Assembly: GCF_022539315.1 (NCBI RefSeq)
Contig: NC_066317.1
Span: 69,793,000-69,856,999 of the forward strand
Source: Serinus canaria
Lineage: Eukaryota; Chordata; Aves; Passeriformes; Fringillidae
DNA length: 64,000 nt
Direction of reading: 5' to 3'
The position numbers were made by a program, and so were the translations under genes. The notes under the pieces are model-generated. The model had not been told where the DNA came from, ran no database searches, and was given only the letters and a program-made list of their open reading frames with translations. Positions within the stretch are counted from its first letter, which is position 1. Each line of letters begins with the position of its first letter. Below are positions 33,901 through 43,800 of the stretch, in pieces.

Positions 33901-36900
33901 GCATTGAACTCCTGACCCCGAGGGCAAATCCCTTCCTCCATCCCATCCCATCCCGTCCCATCCCATCCCATCCCATCCCATCCCATCCCATCCCATCCCA
34001 TCCCATCCCATCCCATCCCATCCCATCCCATCCCATCCCATCCCATCCCATCCCATCCCATCCCATCCCATCCCATCCCATCCCATCCCATCCCATCCCA
34101 TCCATCCACATCCCATCCCATCCCATCCCATCCATCCCATCCCATCCCATCCCATCCAATCCCATCCATGGATCCCATCCCATCCCATCCCATCCCATCC
34201 CATGAGGGATTTATGGGAATTCCACCCCCTCCACTCTCCCCTTTTTGCCTCCTCCACCTGGGATTTTCCATCCCATAATGACACTGGGAAGCGGCACTTT
34301 TCCCTTCAGGATTCTGGTGGGATTTCCTGGAAAAAGCCGGATCCGTGGATATGAGCTGCCCTGGGGATTTGGGATGGGGTTTGGGATGCTCCTGCCCCTT
34401 CCCAGCTCATCCCAAGGACCTCAGAGCTCACCCCGGCATTCCAGGGAAATATTCTCCAACGGAAACATTCCCCAGGTTAATTAAACTCATTGGATGTTAA
34501 TCACATCCGTGCATTAATTAGGAAAAGTGCTGGGAATTGGAGCAGGGACGTGGATCCTGGGAGGGAAGAGGAATTCCCTGGATGGGTGGAAGCAACTTTG
34601 GCTCCAAAATTCCCTCCCGTGCTCCTGGCAGATCCCTCCTCTCCCCTGGGGGATCCCACCCTCACTTCCAGGTGATTCCCATCCTTCCTGGGTGATCCCA
34701 CCGTCACTTCTGGGTAATTCCCATCATTCCTGGGTGATCCCCCTCCTCCCTGGGTGATTCCCATCCTTCCCTGCTTTCCTTGGATGATCCCGCCCTCACT
34801 TCCAGGTGATCCCATAATTTCTGGGTCGTCCCATCCTCATTCCTGGCTGATTCCCACAATTTCTGGGTGCTTCCCATCATTTCTGGGCGATCCTACCCTC
34901 ACTTCCAGTCGATTCCCATAATTGCAGGGTGATCCCATAATTTCTGGGTGATCCCATAATTTCTGGGTGATCCCATCCGAACTCCTGAGTGATTCCCATA
35001 TTTTCTGAGTGATCCCATAATTTCTGGGTGATCCCATCCTCACTTCCAGGGGATTCCCATAATTGCTGGGTGATCCCATAATTGCTGGGTGATCCCATCA
35101 TTTCTAAGTGATCCCATAATTTCTGGGTGATCCCATCCTAACTCCTAGCTGATTCCCATCTTTTCTGGGTGATTTTTATCATTTTGGGGTGATCCCATCT
35201 TCACTTCCAAGGGATTCCCATATTTTCTGAGTGATCCCATAATTTCTGGGTGATCCCATCCTAACTCCTGGGTGATTCCCATATTTTCTGAATGATCCCA
35301 TAATTTCTAGGTGATCCCATCCTCACTTCCAGTTGATTCCCATAATTTCCGGGTGATCCCATAATTTCTGGGCAATCCCATCCTCACTTCCAGGGGATTC
35401 CCATAATTTCTGGGTGATCCCCCTTTTTCCTGAGTGATTTTCCCTCTCCCTTGAGCAATCCCAGCTCCCTGATGATCCCATCCTCACTTCCAGGAGATTC
35501 CCCTTTCTCCTGGGTGATCCCACCCTCACTCCTGGCTGATTCCCATCTTTTTTGGGTGATCCCCCTCTCCTTGCCTGATCCCTCCTCTCCTCCCAGTGAT
35601 TCCCTCTCTCCCAACCTGATCCCCCACTCCTGGAGCTCGACTCAGAGCCAAAAAATCCCAAATCCCGCTCTCCCAACCCATCCTGACTCCAAATCTCCCA
35701 AACAGCTGCCAGGAAAATAAACCCAGACCCTAAATCCCCCTTTTTTCCCCCTATTTCCAGCAGGATTTGTGCAGGATCCCAGCCCCGCTCCCGGGAATGC
35801 TGCAGCATTCCAGCTGCGATCACACCGTGTCTCTTCCCATCTCGTCACATTCCCTCCTCGCCGGGATGAATCATCCTTCCCCCTCCCTTCCCAAACATCC
35901 ACAGGCACAAAAAAATCCCGGCCCTGGTGGCCCCTTTCCTTCGGGGCTCCCATCACATCCACAGGGAAAAGTCAGGAGCAGCTTCCTTGGAATTAAAGAT
36001 TTCATTCCAAGAATTCGTCTTGGAATTAAAATCCAGCCCAAGAAAGGGCTGGAAAGGACCTGTCCCCCCTGTCCCAAAAAAAAAAAAGAGCCGGGAGATG
36101 CTGTGGATTGGGATCCACCGCTAAAATTCCATAAATTCTGGGAATGAATCACCAGAGGCAGCCAAAATCCTGGGATTGCAGCAAAAGTCGGATTTGTCTC
36201 GGTTTGGAGAGGTTGGGAGGGGACAGGAGGGGCTGGCGGTGACTTTTCCCTCTCCAGGTCACATCCAGGTGGGATCAGCACCTTCCAGACCCAAAGGGGG
36301 CTTGGAAAAGTCGGTTTAAAGCTCTTGGAATTCCCGAGGAAAACATCGTGGCCGTGAAAAACCAGGAATGAGGGAAAGCCTGAGTGGGAAAGCATTGCTG
36401 GAGAGAGGAAGAGGAGGAATTCGGGAATTCTGCGTGGCTGGGGAAAATCAGGCAGTCGGGAAGGTTCTGGAAACTGGGAATTGGCTGCAGGGAGGGAAAA
36501 ATGGTGTGAGAAGCAGGGAAAGGGATTTAAGGAGACAGGGATGAAGGAGGGAAGGGGGAGAGTGGAGGAGAAGCGACAGCGCCCGGCCCACGGGGTGGGA
36601 ATTTTCTCACCCGGGGATGGAGGCAGCAGCCGGGCTCCAGAGCAGCGGGAAAAGATGGGAATGTCATCCCCAAGGAAAGGCTGTGACCTCCCTGCCCTGG
36701 CACCCTGCTGGGCACATCCGCCGTGCCCAGGGGACAACGCCGAGAGAGCCTGGGAAGGGGGATTGGGAAAGGGGGATTGGGAAGGGGGATTGGGAAAGGG
36801 AGATTCGGGCAGATTTGGGATTTGGAAGGGGGATTGGAAAGGGGGTTGAGAAAGGGGGATTGGGAAGGGAGAATCGGGATTTAGTGGGATTGGGGAAGGA

Positions 36901-37300
36901 GGACTTTGGGGATGGAGATTGGGAAGGGGGGCTTGGGAAGGGAGCTTTGGCTTTTGGAGGTGTTCGTTTGGGCCTGCGGCTTGGGCGCCGGTCTCTTTGG
37001 GCCGGTGGCTTTGGGGCCGGGTGCTTTGCCCCTGGGGCTTTGTCCTGGCTTGGGACGGGCTCTCTTGGGCTTTTTGGGCCGGGTGCTTTGGCCGGGCTTG
37101 GGCCTTGTGCTGTGGGCGGGGGCTTGGGGCGGGGTCTTGGGGCTTTGGGCCCTGCCTTCGGGCTTTCGTCCTTTGGGCCCGGGGCTTGGGCCGGGCGCTT
37201 TGGGCCGGGGCTTTGGGCCGGGCGGCCCCCCCCTTTGGGCGGGGGCCATTGGGCCAGGGGCTTGGGCCCGTGGCTTGGTCCCCGGGCTTGGGGCCGGGCG

Positions 37301-37359
<59 letters not shown>

Positions 37360-37361
37360 TT

Positions 37362-37393
<32 letters not shown>

Positions 37394-37416
37394 CTTTTTC
37401 TTTCTTTTTTTTTGGT

Positions 37417-37464
<48 letters not shown>

Positions 37465-37718
37465 TTTTTGTTTTTATTTTTTTTTTTGAGCGAGTGTTTT
37501 TTTTTAGGGAGTTTTTTGTTGCAGGAGAGGGAGAGTTTTTTTTTTTTGTTTTTTCTTTTTGTTTTTTTTTTTTTTTTTTTATTTTTTTTTTTTTTTTTAT
37601 CAGATTTTTTTTTGTTTTGTTTTTTTTTGTGGGGTGGAGTGGGTTTTTTTTTTTATTTTTTTTATTTTTTTTTTTTTTTTTTTGTTTTTTTTTTTTTTTT
37701 TTTTTTGTTGTTATTGTT

Positions 37719-37760
<42 letters not shown>

Positions 37761-37788
37761 CTTTTTTTTTTTCTTTTTTTCTTGGAGT

Positions 37789-37827
<39 letters not shown>

Positions 37828-40800
37828 CTGGGCCTTGTGTCATGGGTGCCGGAGGCCTTGGGGCGGCTCTTTTGGGTGGGCTTTTTGAAACGGGCAAGTT
37901 GGGCGGGGGCTTTTGGGCCGTGGCGATCGCTGGACGCGGCCTTTGGGCCGCGGGGCTGTGCGCCGGGCCCTTTGGTGCCGTCGGCTTTGGGCCGGGGCCT
38001 TTGCCCCAGGGGATGCGGGAAGAGGGATCCTGGGAAGGGGGATCCTGAGAAGAGGGATTTGGGAAGAGGGATCCCATGCCAGGGACACACAGCTTGTCCC
38101 TTGTCACCTGTCACTCCCGGCTCTGTGGAGGTGACACCGGGACCGCAGGAAGAGGAACCCTGGGAGAAGGGAATTGCTGTGCAGTTCCAGCTCCCTGGAA
38201 TCCTCTGCTCCCGCTTTGCACAGCTCCCCATGGATCTGTGGATCCCCATGGATCTGTGGAGGGGACACTGGAAGTGGCAAGAGGGACCTTGAGGAAGGGA
38301 CGCTGCCAGGGGACAAAGCTGTCCCTGCAGTGTGACACGGCCAGGCCCACCTGTGACAGGGCCAGCTCCATGGGGGTGACACCGGGACCTCGGGAAGAGA
38401 AATCCCGGGAAAACGAACCCTGGGAAGAGGGACACCAAGAGGAGGGAGCCATCAGGGGCTGCCTGCGTTGGGGACAAAGCTGTTCCCACAGAGTGACACA
38501 GCCACGGCCACCCGTGACCCTCCCGGCTCTGTGGAGGGGACACTGGGCCCTTGGGAAGAGAATTCCTGGGAAGAGGGACCCCAAGAAGAGGGATCCCAGG
38601 AAAAGGGAAGCCCCCATCAGGGGACAAAGCTGTTCCTGCAGGGTGACACAGCCAAGGCCACCCGTGACCCTCCCAGCTCCGTGGAGGTGACATTGGGACC
38701 TGGGGAGGAGAAATCCTGGGAAGAGGGAACCCAGGAAAGGGGACTTCAGGAAGAAGGACACTGGGAGAAGGGACCTCTCAGCAGGGGGCAAAGCTGTTCC
38801 CGCAGAGTGACAAAGCCAAGGCCACCTGTGACCCTCCCAGCTCCGTGGAGGTGACACTGGAACCTCGGGAGGAGAAATCCTGGGAAGAGGAACCCCAGGA
38901 AGAGGGAACCCAGGAAAAGGGACCTCAGGAAGAAGGACACTGGGAAGAAGGGACCCCTCAGCAGGGGGACAAAGCTGCTCCCGCAGAGTGACACAGCCAA
39001 GGCCACCCGTGACCCTTCCGGCTTCGTGGAGGTGACACTGGGACCTCGGGAGGAGAAATCCTGGGAAGAGGAACCCCAGGAAGTGGAATTCCAGGAAAAG
39101 GGACTTCAGGAAGAAGGACACTGGGAGAAGGGACCCCTCAGCAGGGGGACAAAGCTGTTCCACCCGTGACTCTCCCAGCTCCGTGGAGGTGACACTGGAA
39201 CCTCGGGAGGAGAAATCCTGGGAAGAGGGACCCAAAAAAAGGGAACCCAGGAAAGGGGACTTCAGGAAGAAGGACACTGGGAAAAGGGACCCCTCAGCAG
39301 GGGACAAAGCTGCTCCTGCAGGGGGACACAGCCAAGGCCACGTGTGACCCTCCTGGCACCCCGGAGGTGACACTGGGTCCTTGGGAAGAGAATTCCTGGG
39401 AAGAGGGACCCAAAGAAGAGGGATTCCAGGAGGAGGGACACTGGGAGAAGGGACCTCTCACCAGGGGGACAAAGCTGTTCCCGCAGAGTGACACGGTCAC
39501 CTGTGACCCTCCTGGCACCTCAGAGGTGACACTGGGACCTCGGGGACAGGGAACCCAAGGTCAGTTTTCTCCCGAGCGCAGCACAGCCAAATCCCACCCC
39601 AAATGTTCCTCCTCACCGAAATCCCAATATTCCACCGCCAAAACCAATCCCGGAATGCCGATTTCCCCCTCAGCCAGCAGCAGGATCCCCCCAAATCCCA
39701 CCCCAGGAGCCAGGGCCTGGCTGCCCATGGCTGGGATGGGTTGGTTCCACAAAAAAGGGTTGGAAAAATTGGAATTATTTCCTGTCCAAATGCCCTTGCC
39801 AGACCCAGCAGGGAAGGGGTGGACGAGGCAGAATATTTATAATTATTCTAATATTATTATTATTACATAAATGCCATTATTAATATTATTTAATTAATTA
39901 TGATTACTATTTAATAATAAATTTCTAAGCCATCACGACCCCATGAGTGACACCAACCTCAGAGCTCTCCCCATCCATTCTCCCAGCTCTTCCCAGCACA
40001 GGAAAACCAGGAAAATCCCTTCCCATCATTCGAGGAAGGCGACGGAGAAGAGATCCAGGGCTCATTCCTGGATTGCTGGATTTGGGGCGCAGGAAAAGTG
40101 GGAGCAGCCCCCCCACACCCCCATCCCCACCACGTCCCACCTCGGGTCACCGCTGTCACCCCCTGCTCCATCCTCTTCCCGCTTTTCCCGGGATCATGGA
40201 ACGGGTTGGGAACAACCCCAAAGCTCATCCAGGGCCACCTCCCCCTTTCCCAGGCTGCTCCAATCCCTGTCCAACCTCCCCTTGTCCCTTCACCGGACAT
40301 TTGAGGGGACACCACCAGCTTGGGAGGGTCCCCAGAGACCCCTCGGGGTTGTCCCCAACCGTATCCCAACCATTCCAAGGACGCAACGGAGGAAAACCAC
40401 CGGGAGCGCCGCGCGCATCCCGCCGCCGCCCCGACGGCTCGGGGACACGGCCACCGCCATGTCCCCAACCCCGACACGGCCACCGGCCCGTCCCCAACCC
40501 CGAGGAGCCCCCGGGGGTCTCACCTGCGTCTCGGAGAGGTTGAGCTGCCGCGCTAACTCCGTCCTCTCCCGGCCCACCACGTACTGGCAGCGCTGGAATT
40601 CCAGCTCCAGGCGGTAGAGCTGCTCCGCCGTGAAGGACGTCCGCGTCCGCTTGGGCCGGTCCAGGTCCAGCCCCTTGGGCAGCACGATCTCCCGGATCGT
40701 CCCTTTGGCATCTGGGAGGAGAACAGGGAAAACTGTCAGGGAAAAAAAAAAACCCAAAAAAGGGAAGGGATCGGTCCAAAATCCAAAAATGCGGTTAACG

Positions 40801-43800
40801 AGCGTTGGGAAAATGGAGCGTTTCATCCTGGGAAAACTTTGGAAAGTCAGGAGCAAACAGGAGATTGATGCCAAGGAAAAATGTGAATTAAAGATTTTTT
40901 AATTGTAATTTTTAAAATTTTTGATGGGGAGATCTGTCAGAGAAAAAAGAAAAGTGGAGGAATCAGTCCAAAAATCCAAAAATGTGGTAATGAGTGTTGG
41001 GAAAATGGAGCGTTTCATCCTAGGAAAACTTTGGAAAGTGTGGAGCAAACAGGAGATTGGTGTCAGGGAAGATTTCAAATTAAAGATTATTTTTTCTGTA
41101 TTTTTTATATAATTTTTGATGGGGAGAACCATAAGGGAAGAAAACAAAACTGAAGGAATCGGTCCAAAAATCCAAAAATGCGGTAAAGGAGTGTTGGGAA
41201 AATGGAGCGTTTCATCCTGGGAATAACAGTTTGGAAAGCCAGGAGCAAACAGGAGATTGATGCCAAGGAAGAATTCGAATTAAAGATTTTTTAAATGTAA
41301 TTTTTATACCATTTTTTGATGGGGAGATCCGTCAGAGAAAAAAAAAAAAAACCCAAAAAGGGAAAGAATCGGTCCAAAAATCCAAAAATGCGGTAAATGA
41401 GCGTTGGGAAATCCTGGGAATACTTTGGAAAGTGTGGAGCAAACAGGAGATTGATGCCAAGGAAGAATTAGAATTAAAGATTTTTTAAATGTTATTTTAA
41501 AAAGTTTTGATGGGGAAATGCATCAGAGAAAAAAGAAACTGAAGGAATCGGTTCAAAAATCCAAAAATGTGGTTAACGAGTGTTGGGAAAATGGAGCGTT
41601 TCATCCTAGGAAAACTTTGGAAAGTGTGGAGCAAACAGGAGATTTGTGTCAGGGAAGATTTTAAATTAAAGATTATTTTTTCTGTAATTTTTAATATAAT
41701 TTTTGATGGGAAGAACCATAAGGGACGAAAACAAAACTGAAGAAATCGGTCCAAAAATCCAAAAATGTGGTAAAAGAGCGTTGGGAAAATGGAGCGTTTC
41801 ATCTTGGGAATAACAGTTTGGAAATCCAGGAGCAAACAGGAGATTGGTGTCAGAGAAGACTTCAAATTAAAGATTATTTTTTCTGTAATTTTTATATAAT
41901 TTTTATATAATTTTTATGTAATTTTTGACAGGGAGAACCATCAGGGGAAAAACCAAAACGGGAGGAATCGGTCCAGGGAAAAAAAGCAAAACCGAAGGAA
42001 TCAGTCCAAAAATCCAAAAATTGGGGGGGGTGAAATGGGAAATAAACGGAATTAAAGAGTGGCTGGATGTGGATTATCCATGGAATTCCCACAATCTGGA
42101 GCTAAATTGTGGCTTGGTTTTTCCTTCCAGCCCTAAGTGTGGAGAGTTTATAAATATCCAGGGAAAGGCAACAAATCTCCGTGAATTAGGGGTTTAAAAA
42201 ATAGAAGCCATAAATTTTTTTTTTTTTGGGAAAATGGAGTGTTTAATCCTGGGAATAACAGTTTGGAAAGCCAGGAGCAAACAGGAGATTGATGGCAAGG
42301 AAGAATCCAAATTAAAGATTTTTTAAATGTAATTTTTAAATAATTTTTGATTTCTGTCCTTCCTTGGGGATACTGGAAAAAATTCCTCTCTATGACAATT
42401 CCCATCTCTCCAGAATTATCCTCACTGGAGGAATTTTTCCTTGGGAAGCTCAGCTCCCGTTTTGGGGCGGTTTCCTATGGAATGACAAATTTGGGAAGCG
42501 CCGTGGGCACCGAGCTGCTCCTGCCTGTGGATTTTATGAGGCTGGGAATATCCAGGGGAAGGAAAGTTTGAGGGTTTGGGTGTGGGAAGTGGCCATTCCA
42601 GAGGAGCCTCCGTGGCTTCACTTCCCACCAGGAAAGGACAAACCCCACCAAAAAAAACCCCACGGGAATTCTGTCCCAGCTCCCAGGAATTAAAGCGAGC
42701 CTCGGGAATCGCCCGCTGGGATCTTCCCCGATCCCAAATCTCGACTGGGTTTGGGTGAGCCCTCCCTGCAGGGCTCCCAGGGGCTTTTCCAGAGGGTTAA
42801 AATCCAGCCAGGAAGTCACTCCAAGCTCTGATTTTGGGATGCTGGACCCAATTCCAGAAGGATCCCGGCTGGAGGTCAATGGGTCTCCCTCCCTCTGGCT
42901 GAGTTGGGCATGAAGGGGTTACAGATTCCTGGGGTAGGAAGGAGGAAAACAGGGAGGAAAAGCTGGGAATGGGGTATGGAGATGGGCTGGGGGTGGTGGA
43001 GATGGAATGGTGGCACTGGGATCGGAACAGTGGGAATGGGAATGGTGGGAATGGTGGCACTGGGATGGGAATGGTGGCACTGGGATGGGAGTGGTGGCGC
43101 TGGGATGGGAATTGTGAGAATGGGATTGCAATGGTGGCACTGGAATGGGGATGGTGGGAATGGGGTGGGAATGGTGGCACTGGGATGGGAATTGTGGCAC
43201 TGGGATCAGAATGGTGGCACTGGGATGGGAATGGCAGCACTGGGATGGGAATGGCGGCACCAGGATTGGAATGGTGGCACTGGGATGGGAACAGTGGCGC
43301 TGGAATGGGAATGGTGGGAATGGGGTGGGAGCGGTGGCACCAGGATGGGAATGGTGGCACTGGGATGGGAATGGCGGCCCTGCCATAGGATTGGCAGAGC
43401 CGGGCTGAGGGCAGAGGAGCTGGGATGAGGACAGAGGAGCTGGGATGAGGACAGAGGAGCTGGGATGAGGGCGGTGGATCCGGCACTGGGATGGGAATGG
43501 GGACCAAACACCAATTTGGGAAAGGGACCCCGACCCCGGAGCCGCTTTCCCACCGTGGAGCCGCGGGACACGGCCGTGGCGCCATCCCGGAACGCGGCAC
43601 CGAAGGAGTCCCGAGGGCTTGGGGACACCCAGGGTGGCACAGGGGATGGCAGCTCCTGACCCACACCCCAAACCCCGCAGGCTGGTGCGGAGCTGCCGGG
43701 AAGGAACGGGGTTGTAGGCGGATCAGCGGCTTTTCCGGCGGGATCAGCGCTGGGAACCATTTTGTGTGGGAAGCGCCGTGGGTGGCGGTGACGATGCCCT

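Noticed and set aside
36881..38292. Open frames of about 380-460 residues on both strands (poly-Phe, poly-Lys)
   Set aside because: They are translations of the poly-T tract and its flanks, with no conserved sequence, splice sites or start context.
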